From Periconia sp. R9002 (lineage: Eukaryota; Ascomycota; Dothideomycetes; Pleosporales; Periconiaceae): a DNA stretch of 64,000 nucleotides. The notes under the pieces were generated by a model, which was given only the letters and a program-made list of their open reading frames with translations, was not told the origin of the DNA and made no database searches. Of the stretch, positions 13,691 through 26,832 are shown one piece after another (the first letter of the stretch is position 1; each line of letters starts with the position of its first letter). Location: contig JAMAHW010000083.1 of assembly GCA_023627715.1 (NCBI GenBank), positions 124,001 through 188,000 on the forward strand. The letters are read 5' to 3'. A program made the translations under genes and the position numbers.

Positions 13691-15287
13691 ATGGCCAGCA
13701 ACAAGCAACAAGTATTACTTGATACAGGAACAGTCTAAAATCCAAGAAATACTAACAATACTATCATAGACACTTCTTTTGCAGAGCGCGCGCGAGATAC
13801 AGAAGCAGACTGAGGAGCTCGTGAAATACCTCGAACAGAAAGGCGTGGATGAGCTCAGCTTCGACGCTACTTCGCCGACACCTCCTGCCGAAGACGGATA
13901 TGATGCGCTGAGAATCAAGGTTGTCCAAGCGGCCGAGGACCTGATTCTGCTCGCAAAGGGTCCCGTACAATGGCTAAGAAGCTTCATCTGCTCTCAACAC
14001 GATCTGGGCGCATGGCAGATTGCCCTTCGCTTCAATCTGTTCACGAGCGTACCACTCGATGGTTCTATCTCTGTCCGTGAGGTAGCCGCCATGGCTAAAG
14101 TGGATGACGACCGAATTGGGCATGTGCTAAAGCATCTGGCCAGTCAGCGCTGCTTCCACGAGATAGAGGAAGACGTATTCGTGCATACAGCTTTGTCCGC
14201 ATTTATTGCGAAAAGCTCCGATATCCGCGCAACGCTCGCCTTCCAGTAAGTGCTTAGCCTCATTTTTCGCTCCAGCTGGCTTACACTCGAAGGGCGGATG
14301 AGATGTTTGAGGCAGCATCCTTGATGGCGACAGCGATTGAGAAGGCTCCAGATAGTCTAGATAACGCCCAGAGCGCTTTCCAACTCCGATTTGGTATGAC
14401 GCCGTACGAGTGGTATGCAGCAAACCCTGAGCGGGGTTCTCGCTTCGCGGCCGCAATGGCTGGCTATGTCCAAAGTAGGTCCACGTCCACCACCCATGTA
14501 CTCCTACAATGTTGATCATTCTGACAATCGGAAAAGTGACTCGGGATACTACCAGGTTGCGCGACGGTTATCCCTGGGCGGAGCTCGGAGATGCTACAGT
14601 GGTGGACGTTGGCGGTGGCAGTGGCCATATTGCTCTATACCTGGCTCAGGTGGGTCACGTTGCATCCATATCGCTTACATGGTACCGGCATTGCCTATTG
14701 TGAGCATGCGCTAACCTATCACTGTACAGCAATTCCCGCGCCTGCAGTTCATCGTTCAAGACTACAACACAATCATGCTTGAGCAGGGCCCGAAACGGCC
14801 CGAGTTCGAATCAGTGAAGACACGTGTGTCTTTCATGAAATATGATTTTTACGAACCACAGCCAATCCATAATGCGAACCTCTTCTTTGTGCGTCAGATC
14901 CTCCATAACTACAGCGATGACAAGAGCGTACGCATTCTCAAGTCTTTTGTCCCCGCATTGGAAAAATGCGCGGCCGGAACAGGGTTGTTGATCAACGACA
15001 TGATCCTTCCGGCCCCCAATTCGAAGCCCAAAACCGAAGAGCACCACCTCCGTCAGATTGACATGGCTATGCTTGGCGGCTACTCGGCCAAGCAGCGGAC
15101 CCTCAAAGAATGGGCCAAAATTTTGGAGAGAGCGGATCCACGTTTCAAGGTATGTCTGCCAGTTGTGACCCTAATTAAGGGATGCTGTGATTGTTGCTGT
15201 GATTGTTCTTGCTAACTTTCAAATTAGATTGTCAAGGTACATGGTGAGGGGATTTTAGGTCTGATAGAAGTACATCTGGTGCAATGA
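13691..15287 (+). CDS. SAM-dependent O-methyltransferase (winged-helix, COMT-like)
   Basis: It transfers a methyl group from S-adenosylmethionine to a hydroxyl, probably on the neighbouring polyketide. Six exons (13691-13711, 13770-14245, 14293-14474, 14537-14649, 14730-15149, 15228-15287) join in frame to 423 aa. The first intron has a perfect TACTAAC branch site, which supports the 7-codon first exon. An N-terminal winged-helix dimerisation region includes GAWQIALRFNLF and REVAAMAKVDDDRIGHVLKHL. The SAM loop is VVDVGGGSGH, and the likely catalytic-base histidine is in RQILHNYSDD. GYPWAELGDA before the SAM loop is typical of fungal O-methyltransferases near polyketide synthases. Length and motifs look complete. 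Confidence 0.92.
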
Positions 15288-16984
15288 GTCCGTTTCTCGA
15301 TATGGTAGAAGAATGGTGGATTCAGATATAGAGGATAGTACTTAAGAGGTTTGGGAATGTTATAGTTCACCCATGAGCCGTAGACTTACCCCTTCAGTGA
15401 TTTGTGGATCTTCTCATCCATAGTAGCTACAGCTTTTGCGATATGTGAGAACAGATTAGTTACATGTTCGATAGAGCTTTCACAGGTTGCTTAGTCCTCG
15501 AAACTATCTACAAAACTATTACTACATATACGCGTGGGCTTTAGAGGCAGAGCTCGAGCCGGGAAAGCGAAAACGATTCGTAGGTCCTCTAATCGAATAT
15601 CCATCATTACAGATGGTAATATTCTGTTGCTGGTACTTAATAAAATAAGTTTATTTGAATGTTTCACCATTAAAGTACTCTGGTGTTGAATTTAGATCGA
15701 TATGTGGCCGTACCCTCCAACATACAGAAAAATCAGCGGCACGCTTAACCAAAGGATCGAGGTTCGGAGGCAGCTACGTGTGAGCAAACCACGAGCTGCG
15801 TGATGTTCTTCAACAAAATGTTAATAAACATATACCTAGTAGCAGTAGTCATGGTGCGTCGAAATACTTGATTCACCAAACTATCTAGAGACACCCGTGA
15901 CAACAGACAGTATGATTTGCCAACGAGCGATTGATGCAAGCTTGTAATCTAAAAATAGTCACATACTACCACTTCAACAGCCACATCCAACTCACCAGGG
16001 TTTGAGTCCTCAACGAGTTAGTCGCACATGTGCGAAGCGTGGGAGTAGGTCGCACGGCCCGTCACTGGTCATGCATGCTGGTCATGCATGCTCCTGATGA
16101 ACTGCGTCAACCAGGAAGTCGGGTCAGGACAGCGAATACTGCATGAGCCTCAATAACCGATTGGCCGCTTCAAAATTACGTTTGGTTCAGCTTCGAAGGG
16201 GTAAATACGCACATGGGAAGCAAGTCTGTGGCATTGGAATCATTATCCCATGCCACTGGGATACTCTTGATTTTTATTTGGCAAAACGCATAAATTTAAT
16301 TCGTGAGTCGAATTACTTTCAACACGATATCAATGTGGAAAAGACTAATTTGGTCAGTCACAGTCGAGATTGGAGGCTTAGGAAACCATCGCGGAGGTCT
16401 TGTATCCGCCACGCAACTGAGCGAATCGTTTCAAGCCGAAGACCTAAAGCTCGCGATCTTATCACACTGCATGTGGATTTTCTTGACATAAAACTGGGGA
16501 GTGTTCAACAGAACCGATCCTTCTGTGACATTGGATGAGCTTTTAGTTCAGTTCTGTATTGCCCACTTTATTCGTAAAATTAAGCTAACTGAAAGTCACA
16601 TTTTCTGGGGGAAACTATTGTATACGCATAATACAGTCTCCGTAGATCTATGTTAGAGTTGGCCATAATTTATATCCCTCTCAACCTCATCTAAGATCCG
16701 CACTTGTTGGATGCTGTCAGACTACCAAAAGAAAGAAAAAAAAACACGTCAATCATGCTGGCGCCGTTGATAATTCTAATTCAAGTAATATATGTAGAGT
16801 AAAGAGAATCCAGACATTTTCGACACACTCTAGCCTTGGAAATTGTGAACAGATTAAATCGAGGAAAGTAAAACTTTGGTCTCAAAATTCTCGGGTTTTC
16901 TCCCCATCTAGTGCTGCTCGGACACTACATTGTGGGCTCGCGAAAATCCCATTGCGTTCGCTCCAAGGTGTCGTTGATATATTT
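15288..16984. other. Intergenic region, no supported gene
   Basis: About 1.7 kb follows the methyltransferase. Open frames are short, and the longest (about 130 codons at 16143) shows no family motif or splice logic. A 13-base direct duplication is listed separately. Confidence 0.45.
16067..16092 (+). repeat. Two tandem copies of a 13-base unit
   Basis: The unit ggtcatgcatgct occurs twice head to tail with no mismatch. It includes the palindrome gcatgc. It is probably a replication-slippage duplication. Confidence 0.7.
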
Positions 16985-17538
16985 CTCACAGTATAAGGGA
17001 GCCGTGTAATGCCCGACGGCCCATGATCTCTTGGGAACCTGATATTGCACACGCCAGGATGCGCATCGTCACTCGATTTGCCAGCAAGTGATGGAAAACC
17101 AACCGACTCGACGAGACCAGAGCCAAGCTTCGTGAACTACCAGTTATATCGGAAAGTTTATCCCCGATCTCCAACTTACGGCGTCGGTTGGTAAGTAGTT
17201 CTACTCGAGCTACAGCAGAACCGTCACTCGTCTGCCGGACAAGCAACCGTGTCAATCCTCCTAGTAGATCAAACTCGATAGATTGGGTTCTCACGCTTGA
17301 AGGAATATCTCCATGGGTTTCGGAGCCTTTCCTGTTGAAGAACTCTAGCTTAAATAGCATTCAGGCTCTTCCCGTCCCGCGCGATCTCGACGGAGCGAAT
17401 CAGGCCGTCATTGATGCGTCTAAACGGATTGCTGCCGATGGGAGGCAGATCTATTATCTTCTTGCCGTTCTGGATCTTGACACTTGGATCCGCCCAAGGT
17501 TTCGCGGAAAGTACTGATGGCGCCATCTCGTCCCTCAT
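16985..17538 (-). pseudogene. Decayed jacalin-like (beta-prism) lectin gene
   Basis: On the minus strand a reading from the Met codons at 17538/17526 gives IRSVEIARDGKSLNAI and then stops. The neighbouring frame continues at once with LEFFNRKGSETHG, then SIEFDLLGGLTRLLVRQTSD and RVELLTNRRRKLEIG. A third frame supplies SVGFPSLAGKSSDDAHPGV. The alternating strands, the I-x-I-x start and the VELLTN...LEIG ending resemble jacalin-fold lectins, where the last part would match the GFxGxxG...DAxGV segment. Two frame changes without visible splice sites suggest a broken gene, but unrecognised introns are possible. The family assignment rests on my reading of weak motifs. Confidence 0.4.
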
Positions 17539-18856
17539 TTCGAAGAGTAATGAAGGATGGAATAGACTCAGCAAAAAACTCCCCAAAGAATAAACGAGAA
17601 ACGAGATCTGTACAGGATACGACAGATAAAAAAAAACCTACAAATTTGGACAGGTGTCAATGAGCTTGGGGCTTGGGATTGAGGATTTGTATAGTGTCGT
17701 TGTTGGGGGGGGGCGAAAGTTGTACTGATATTTCTTCGACTCTCTCTCCCAATTTTCTTCTCTGAGACGATTGCAGAGAGTAGTGTGATAGGGAATGCGG
17801 TGGATAGTACAGATGGGGTCATCACGTCATGCATCCCATCACAGCACATACGTAGCATCACAGCCATCACGTAATGTGCCAAAAGATTTACCACATCAAA
17901 TACGCTTGCCATAGGCTGCACCCAAACCACCAAATTCGCGCCACATGCGCCAGCCATTTTGCAATAGTCTAAGGAACTCACAAAATAGGTAAGAGGATAG
18001 TGGAAATAATAATAATTGTGACAAAACGAAACTCACGAGGGCATCTAGCTATAACGATAGATGAGTTAGAGCAATGATCATTGCCTGTTGATAGATTTTA
18101 CAAACAAATTCACCTCGTGTGGTTTTACATCATGCGCCAAGCCTAAACTAGGAGCCTCCCTTCAATAAACCGTTCTTGGGCAGGTTGGAATGATATTCGA
18201 CCCTTGAGACCATTTTCCGGCAGTCCAGGTCATCTCTCAACAGCTCTCTCGCCCCAGGGAGGGTCAGAGTACACCGATCTCGTTCCAAAGACCTGGGTAG
18301 ATGAATCTGCTCATGGATTTGACGCGCTTATTAAAGCGGATTTAAGTATGGCTGGTCACTGTACCTGTGGTTCATGTCACACAGCTTGGGAGTCATAAAT
18401 TATAGTTATTTCTAAGTGGTTTCTTATTTCTTTCTTTTTAAGAACAGACCTGATAGCATTTATGACAATCACCATATCTACTTAATTATCTATTAACATC
18501 CTTTGACGCGCATATTGATTTTGAGTATCTGTTCTGATAGCAAGGGCCTTTCTCATCTCGAAAGCGGCCAGAATGAGTCATCCCAGCGCAAGGTATGCCT
18601 ACATGTAGGTACATACCTGGAGAGCGACTAGGCACGTGATCGGAGCCTCGGGTTCACGGCCTTCTTCTCGTGCCGCACAAGCGAGTACAGACTAGTGGTT
18701 ACTACATGTGGCTAGCTACATGGCGCTAGTGGAAACGCCACCCATATCCCGTTAACTCCGATATCATCCGTCCCCGAAACGGCTGCTTCGTCTACAGACT
18801 ACTATTACTTTGGTGTCTGCTACTGGCGAACGGCTGTCCCCCGGATTCATGCCATA
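17539..18856. other. Intergenic region upstream of the ABC transporter
   Basis: No gene is supported here. Short frames on both strands (for example minus strand 17568-17981) have no recognisable family features. An eight-G run lies at about 17706-17713. The last few hundred bases should include the transporter promoter. Confidence 0.45.
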
Positions 18857-21800
18857 ATGGCATCAAACAATGCCTTGAACATTCAGTCGTGCACCGTTCA
18901 AGACGATGACGTCTTTGGGCCTGTTATCGCGTCTTCGTGTCGTGGCGGCTTCGACTTCACGCTGCTGTTCGAGCAAGCTATTCTCTCTTGTGGCCCTTCG
19001 GCCCTCTTTCTGCTCATCGTACCCTGTAGGATTATTTGGCTCTACGGACGCACTATCGTCGTCACATCTCAGCGTCACCGAGCGCTAGTAAATAAAATTG
19101 TGAGCGCTGAGCACTGTTATTACTGCCTGATATCTCTTCACATACTCACGATTTGATTTATTCTTAGGCTGCCATAACACTCCTAGTAGCTGCTCAGCTG
19201 ACCCTGTTGGTACAATGGGCAACGAAGCCTGCTCTGCGAACATCGGCGGCAGTCCCCTCCGCCGCTTTGAGGTTTGTATGCGCTGTGGCAATGTACCCGC
19301 TCTCCTACCTTGAGCATACCCGCGCTATCCGGCCATCAACCGTGCTAGAAGTTTATTTGATTTTTACGTTACTTCTTGACATACCACAAGCGCGTACTCT
19401 CTTTCTACGAAGTGATGTCCAGTCTATAGCTGCGTTTTACGTCGTCGTTATCGCTGCCATGGTCCTTGTATGGTTGTTGGAGTCCCGCAAAAAGACGGCT
19501 GACCTAAAGGAGCCTTATAGAGGATACCCCCCAGAAGCAATAAGCGGGGTCTGGAACAGAACGTTATTCGTATGGCTGAATTCGCTTTTCGTCAAGGGTT
19601 TTAAGAGGTTGCTATCGCTCGATGATCTATGGGAGAATCCTCCAAATCTATCTTCCGAGAAGTTACGAGATGAGATGCAGATCGCATGGGATCGTCGACG
19701 TAGGTTGCTTCTTTGTCACACCTTGGAAAGATAGCCGCTGACGATCTCAAGGTACACCGGAGCGACGATACGCCCTGATCTGGGCTTGCGCAAAATGTCT
19801 TCGTTGGTCGTTACTCTCTGTTGTTCCAGCTCGACTGTGTCTGATCGGTTTTAATTACGCCCAGCCTTTCCTTATCACCCGCATGATTGACCTTGTCAGC
19901 AATCCCCAGCAGTCTGAACGATACTTCAGCAACAGTTTAGGCCTTATCGCTGCAGCAGCCTTGATCTATGTGGGAGTTGCGCTGTCTACTGTGCAATACA
20001 TGCATGCCCTTTATCGGTCGATAACGATGCTACGGGGAGGGTTGGTGGGGCTCATTTTCAACAAGACCCTACTCTTGCAAGATGGTGTTTATGATGAATC
20101 GGCTGCGGTTACCCACATGAGTACCGACATCGACCGAATAGCAACTAGCATGCAAAGCATGAATGAGGTGTGGTCACGACTTGTCGAAGTTGCCATTGGA
20201 GTCTGGCTGCTATCCATTCAACTGGGTGCCGTCTCCGTGATACCCATTCTCGTTGTTCTCTGTGAGTGCAAGAAGTATCACACTTTCCTGGCCGACCCTC
20301 TATACTGAGAATCCTGCAGTATGCGCTGGTATCAATACATATGCCTCCAAGTTTGCGAGCGAAAAACAGAAGATATGGAGCGGAAAGATTCAGACCCGTA
20401 TTGCATCTACTGCTTCCATGCTGGGTGCTATGAAGAGTGTTAAGATGATGGGTTTGTCCGGGCTATTGTTGAAAAGTATCCAACGCCAGAGGGCTGACGA
20501 GATGAAGTCTGCCGACGGCTATCGGTGGTTGGTCGTCTTGACCAATATGACTGGCTATACTCCCCAGATTTTCGCCCCAGTATTGACCTTCATTGCCTAC
20601 GAGATCAAAGCACGCATTCAAAGATCTGATAGTCTTTCGACGAACCAAGCTATTACGTCGCTCGCCACCATCACCCTTTTGACCACGCCAGCCTCTACCT
20701 TTTTGACGGCTATCCCCGAGACGGGCGCAGCTATTGGGTGTTTTGAACGGATCCAAAAGTTTCTTGTTGCTCCTTCGTGGGAAGATTATCGCCAGCACAA
20801 CACACAAGAAGAATACACACTGAAACGACCTCCTCGAACCGGTGCCATCGAAAGCGTCGAACTCCAGTCAGTCCGCACCACCACCGGGAAGTCAGCTCGT
20901 CATGGTGCTAGTGGAGCCGACGAAATTGCAATTGTTGTTCGCGACGTCACGGTGAAACCTTCTCCTAGTGCTGATGCTGCCATCAGGAACATTAATATAC
21001 AGTTTAATCTTGGCTCGACCACCATCATCACAGGCCCTGTCGGGTCTGGAAAATCGACCTTGATGAAGGCTATATTAGGGGAACTTCCATTAGAACGAGG
21101 ACATATCTCTGTATCCTCGTTGGACATGGCATACTGTAGCCAAACCCCATGGATTGTAAATACAACTATCCGACAGAACATATGTGGTTTCAGCTCGTCT
21201 GCATCTTCCAACATCGACGAAGAGTGGTACAATTCGGTACTGCAAGCTTGCGCACTTGACAAAGACCTGCAGCAGCTGGCAGATGGAGATCAAACTACTC
21301 CTGGAAGTCGCGGCATGACATTGTCCGGGGGCCAAAAGCAACGTATCGCCCTCGCTCGTGCCGTCTACGCTAAACCATGCATTGTTCTTCTCGATGATGT
21401 GATAAGTGCATTGGACAACAAAACTGAGAAAGTGGTGATAGACCGGTTGATGGGCCCAGATGGAATCTTCCGGAAGCTCAACTCTACCGTGCTGTTGATA
21501 ACCCATTCCACTCGCCATTTCCATCTCGCAGATTACATTGTAGTACTCGGAACCGATGGCAAGGTCGCGCAACAAGGCAACTTCGACCAACTTCGAGAAC
21601 AGGGAGGTTACATCAGCAATCTAGTGTTAGGTGCAGACCAGACTAGAAGTGAAGCAAAACCAGCAGAGAAATCTGAGCTCAAGAAGAAAGTACCACCAAT
21701 CAAAACTGTCACTGCGACGGATGTTTCGGATCTGACACGAAAAACCGGCGATATCGCTGTGTACAGATACTATTTCAAGTCTATCAGTCCTATCGGTGCT

Positions 21801-23488
21801 TTCTGCTTCCTAGCCTCCACTGCCTTATTTGTCTTCACGCAATTCTTTCCGCAGATATGGCTGGTCTGGTGGACGGAAGCAAACGGCCACGAAACGGCAA
21901 AATTCATGAGCGTCTACATCATCCTTGCGGTGGCCTCGTGGATCTTCAGAACCGGAACATTGTGGTGCATCTTGCTCTGGATATCGCCTCGGTCTTCGGT
22001 CAAACTCCATCAGATCCTATTAAATACGGCAGTGAAAGCCCCCCAGTCTTTCTACGCCAAAACTGACATCGGTGTCACACTAAACCGCTTTAGTCAGGAT
22101 ATTGGCTTGATCGATAGGATGTTGCCCCTCGCCTTTGGCAGGGTGGTACTAGCTCTTTTCACGATCCTTGCTCAAACCGCCTTGATTGCGCAAGGGTCCA
22201 GCTACATGGCAATCGTCATCCCGTTCATCATCGTTGCTTTTTATGGACTACAAAAGGTGTACCTTCTCACGTCGCGGCAACTTCGATTCTTGGACCTTGA
22301 AGCCCGAAGCCCCGTCTACACTCATTTCCTCGAATGCTTGGAAGGTTTATCTACAATACGCGCATTCGGTTGGGCCAACGATGCTCAGATGATGGAAATC
22401 GATAGGCTGGATAGGTCCCAACGTCCATATTATCTCCTCTATTGCCTCCAGAGATGGCTCTCACTGGTCCTCGACTTAATGGTAGCCGCTGTCGGAATTG
22501 TAGTTGTCGCGTTAGCTACAAGAGTGCCTGGTCAATCGAGCGGAGCTGCTATAGGTATCGCATTGAACAACATTCTAGGTTTCAACCAATCTCTTCGCGT
22601 CCTGGTAGAGGGTTGGACCCAGCTTGAGACTTCACTTGGGGCAATTGCTCGATTGAGGAACTTTGAGCTGACTACTCCCCCGGAAGACAAGCCCGAAGAG
22701 CGAGAAACGCCACCTGCTGAATGGCCTGACAAAGGAAGGGTTGACTTCAAGGATCTCACTGCTTCGTACGGTCCTTCGGCGCCTGCTCTTCAGAACATAT
22801 CTATGACCATTATGCCGGGACAAAAGGTTGGCATCTGCGGACGAACTGGCAGGTCAGTATTCCATGACTGCGTTTGCAGGATATTCATCTAAACCAGCAC
22901 AGCGGAAAATCTTCCCTTCTCCTGTCCCTGTTTCGCCTCATCGAAATTACGGGTGGTAAAATCGAGATCGATGGTTTAGATCTTGCTACCCTACCGCGCG
23001 AGACCGTCAGAACGCGCCTGACAGCTATCCCCCAGGACCCCTTCGTCTTATCGTCTTCAGTCCGCGAGAATGCCGATCCATCAGGCTCCTCAAAAGATGA
23101 AGCCATCATCGAATCCCTGAGAAAGGTTCAACTGTGGCCAATCATCGAGTCCCGTGGTGGGCTCGACGCGCAAATGAAAACGCAGCCACTCTCGCACGGC
23201 CAACAACAGCTTTTCTGCCTTGCACGGTCCATGCTGCGAGAAAGCAAAATTTTGGTGCTGGACGAGGCCACAAGTAACGTGGATGCTGAAACAGATACGC
23301 TCATGCAACGCATCATCAGGCAAGAATTTTCAGGACATACTATTATCACAGTCGCGCACAGACTCAACACCATCGAAGATAGCGACGTCGTGGCTGTGCT
23401 GGACGGTGGGAGGCTTGCAGAATTTGGTTCTCCGGCGGAGTTGTTGGGTCGTGAAGGGTCGTTGTTCAAACAGTTACATGGTGCCTGA
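18857..23488 (+). CDS. ABCC/MRP-type full ABC transporter
   Basis: This is an ATP-driven membrane exporter, likely for the product of the adjacent polyketide cluster or for general detoxification. Five exons (18857-19099, 19168-19699, 19752-20261, 20320-22852, 22903-23488) join in frame to 1467 aa. An N-terminal TMD0 is followed by TMD1 (starting about WNRTLFVWLNSLF). NBD1 has Walker A GPVGSGKST, signature SGGQKQR and Walker B CIVLLDDVISALD. TMD2 follows, then NBD2 with Walker A GRTGSGKSS (split by the last intron), a modified signature LSHGQQQ and Walker B ILVLDEATSNVD. In NBD1 the residue after Walker B is Asp rather than the catalytic Glu, as is usual for ABCC proteins, so site asymmetry is expected. 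Length is normal for the family. Confidence 0.95.
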
Positions 23489-26058
23489 AAGTGGGTGAAT
23501 TCGGCTTGGAGAGATCTTCACTGATAGTTTAATTGTCTAATAGCTACGATTACTTTGAACGCAGTGATGTTACTCCTCAAAAACTCTTTCAACCTAGACG
23601 CATTGTTGGAACCTACTGACGATTTTGTTACACTCCTCCCTCCAACACTGTCCCATCCACATTAGGATTAGGGTCGGCCGAAGCAGCTCAACCGACCGCT
23701 GTTATTGCCGATTGTGTCACCAGCATCTATCAGTCCTTGTAAGCACGTGCGGTTACTTGCGAAAATCAACCACCTACTAATATCAACCGATTGAGTATTC
23801 ACGGAGCAGTCGGGGCGCTCGCAGCCAACTGTCAAGAACAGGGAATGCTGCGATGACGGGAAAACCCATTAATTGTCGCAGCTCTTCGTGTCGCCGCCGC
23901 AGTGGTTGTGCCATTAGTCGTGGAAACATGAATCTATATCCTCGTCATCATCCTCCCAATTCAAACAAGTCATGACCGCATTACGATACTTATCTCCTAT
24001 CCGATGTCCATCATCATTAGAGAGCGAGTTAAGCATTTTCAGCACACTGTCAGGGTTCATAAAAGTTTAGAACTTATCTTCCTTGACAGTTGCCTGTGTC
24101 CGTCCAGGCCGAGGACGGTACAAAGTGATTGTTTCCTACCTGCGTCAATAATTAGGGCGACAGTCCGGTGCGATGATTAATTTATGCTTTTCATGGCTGT
24201 CTAGTTTGGTATATAATGCTGACTGACTAATGCTGCGGAGACGTGGGGGTCTGTGATACAATAGATGCCGCGCCACGCACCGACCTCCTTATCCGTGGAT
24301 CTGGCTCCGAGAAATACTTAGATCTGCCCCACATGAGGATTTGGGTGGCGCTAACTATTTGTATACAAGCTTGAAATGCCAAAATCAGCTTCATTCCTAT
24401 GTTGTCGGCGACAAGAGACTCGGGGAGAGTTGATGTTCTTTGTGTATCAAATTTTGAACCGGTAGCGAGTCCCATCAAAAACACGTGACGAGCAATTCAC
24501 CAAGCAAACAATATCATTGATATATAATATGGTTGCAAAAGCTTCTCCAGCTGTGGCAAAGTGCGACTGCTGGAAATTCCGAGGCCACCGTTATAAAACT
24601 GTCTGGTACGGAGTCCCTTCGAGAATGCATACGTTTCGGTCTGCAGTTGGGAAAGTTTAACTCTGATTTACGATAAGGCGGCGCCTTCTCTGTGCATCAA
24701 TCACTGCAGTATGCGTGTAACACCGTTGGACTCTATCCAATAAGGCAGTATTGCAGCGACATTAATCTACCAGTCTCTATCTATATTTGGGGTTCCTCTC
24801 GAGATATAAGGTGGAGGCATCCTTGAAGGCAACAATGCTGATGTTAAGGTGAGGTCGACGCACCACCTCGAAACAGGGTGAGAACGGCCATGCAACTAAA
24901 CCACTTTTTAGGTAGGTGCTACAAACATCAAATTGTAATTTTTAACAGAGCTGACGTGATTTGTCCGCCCGTATTTGCGATTTATCCTTCCGATGGGATT
25001 TTATCTCCGAGCCCAAGTCCATGCACTCAATGCCCGCCGTCAGCCAATGCATACGATTGCGATTGTCCCCTATCTTTGCTCCCACCATAACCCAATGCCA
25101 AATACGAGGTGCCAACTTGCCGTGCTGACTGAGCTATGCAATTCACTCAAAGCCGGCAAGGAAACGAGATGTTGGGAACCATCCACTTCCTGTTGGCGCA
25201 GCTTTGCATGAGTTTTACCCCCTATCGTACGAATACCTTTCCATTAGGCTAAATAGTAGCTGGAAGGCAACAAGGCAACTACAGGCAATCCATTTGCCTG
25301 GCTAGATTATGCAAAGTCCTAGGTAGCCACTTACATGCTGTAGTTCAACAGGCCGCCACCCATCCCGCAGTTCGGCCTTAGACGGTCACTTGTTCCCAAA
25401 ACGGCGCAGCCCACCTACGGGCTGCAGTCAGATTGCCCTCGGGAACTATGGAAATGGATGAAATCGAAATGGCATGCTAGGGTATTTTGCTTCCCTCAAA
25501 ATTATAATCCCATCTCACCCTACGTCGGCTACGTAGCTACGTTAGCCACTTACGCCGCAGGGTAGTATATTTTACACCCCAAAGCTAGGTAGTCTAAGAT
25601 TTAGTAGTAGTTGGAGCGCTCTATCAGAGCTTTGTCGATAAGAATATTAGACATTTATTTGTCTATTATAAATTCCTTTAAACGAATAGTGGTGCTTAGC
25701 TTGCATTACTGCTTCGTAATCCCCACCCTTCGTCTTCACCAAGCTGTTTGCGTCATCACTCCCCCCACGTGATTTCTTGTCTGCTTACTACATTGAAGAC
25801 CAGTCTTCGCGATATCCAGCACTGACATGTTTGCCAACATTCACGTATGACAACCGCCTGAGGGAGCATAGTCTGACTTTGACTCTGCTGCTAAGGATGC
25901 GAGACCTTGTGGGTGATCAAATTAGTCATTCTCTCAGTGTTCTTCATCACCGTCGTGATTCGGATCTACATCAAGCGTTTCGTGTCAAAGCAGAAGTTCT
26001 CATAGGATGATGGCTTTTGCGTGGCCGTTATGGTAAGTGTTCTTGTCCCAATCGGACT
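23489..26058. other. Gene-poor intergenic region
   Basis: About 2.6 kb has no coding region I can support. Open frames stay below 90 codons, and no RNA gene or transposase motif was recognised. AT-rich patches at about 25600-25690 may be old repeat remains. This gap separates the metabolite cluster from the HET-rich island. Confidence 0.5.
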
Positions 26059-26150
26059 GTGGCGGGCCTGATACACATACTTCATGGCCTTGGCGGCATG
26101 GGCAAGACGCAGCTGGCCATGGAGTTTGCGCGGCGACACCGAGTTCTTTT
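26059..26150 (+). pseudogene. Fragment of an NB-ARC/STAND P-loop domain
   Basis: One frame reads LIHILHGLGGMGKTQLAMEF followed by ARRHR. This is the Walker A segment of fungal NB-ARC (NLR-like) proteins, whose usual form is LHGLGGIGKTQLA.E.A. The similarity stops just after ARRH, and an inverted-repeat element begins about 40 bases later. No start, domain body or downstream repeats are visible, so this is a relic of a larger gene. Confidence 0.6.
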
Positions 26151-26190
26151 GCTACATGGTGAGGGATGTTATCTATTGGAGAGGGACAAC

Positions 26191-26347
26191 TACAGAGGGA
26201 TGACACGCCGGAGGACAGAAATCGGGAGGACTAAGGTTTCCCCGAATTAGAGCTTCTGATGACCTATACCCGCTAAATTAAATTGTTTGGTAACGCCTGA
26301 TACACTAGCTACCGGATGAATGTCCTCCCGGCGTGTCAACCTCTGTA
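26191..26347. repeat. Inverted-repeat (MITE-like) element
   Basis: The arm at 26191-26217 (tacagagggatgacacgccg then gaggaca) recurs in reverse complement at 26321-26347, with only two one-base differences in alignment. The arms are about 27 bases long and enclose about 103 bases with no coding capacity. The structure resembles a small foldback element or MITE, inserted next to the broken NB-ARC fragment. No clear target-site duplication was found. Confidence 0.5.
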
Positions 26348-26368
26348 TCTACCCGAACGGAGCTAACT

Positions 26369-26423
26369 ATCGGAGGACTGACTAGCCCATACCCTACGGA
26401 GCGCGTATGGGCTTCAGCCGATA
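26369..26423. repeat. Hairpin-forming inverted repeat
   Basis: A perfect 9-base stem (agcccatac at 26384-26392 and gtatgggct at 26405-26413) is flanked by outer arms tatcgg (26369-26374) and ccgata (26418-26423). It lies directly beyond the larger inverted-repeat element and may belong to the same insertion. Confidence 0.5.
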
Positions 26424-26832
26424 ACATTGACCAGCTTAAAACGGTCAAATTTCAAGGACTCTAGCATATTAGAAGGCTTATATCTCGGAAAAGAGACCCT
26501 TTTGAGAAATCGACGCTCTAAACCCTGGAGGTGCGTCGGACGTGAAAACCTGCGGTCACTCTTCGCCCCCAACTCTTGCAAGGGGAAAATGAAGACTAGG
26601 TCACCATCTGTGAGTGTTTTCCAGCTCCTGTAACCCCGCTATCTAGACGTACAATTGAAGCCACTATGCGCGCGGTACCCCCGGATCAATCCCCCCCACC
26701 AAAGAATTCGAGGCCGGGCGAAAAACAGGCAGTACAAAAGATGTAGTTGTACCCTTAGTTTGAGCTGCCAGTTGTGAAAGTTCTGGCATTTTTTGTCATT
26801 TGAGCGTGCTTCGAAATATTGCAACAAGAAAG

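Noticed and set aside
16143..16538. 131-codon plus-strand frame
   Set aside because: The composition is not protein-like and there are no domain signatures or neighbours in phase.
24227..24484. 85-codon minus-strand frame with a hydrophobic stretch
   Set aside because: Too short, isolated and without recognisable homology.
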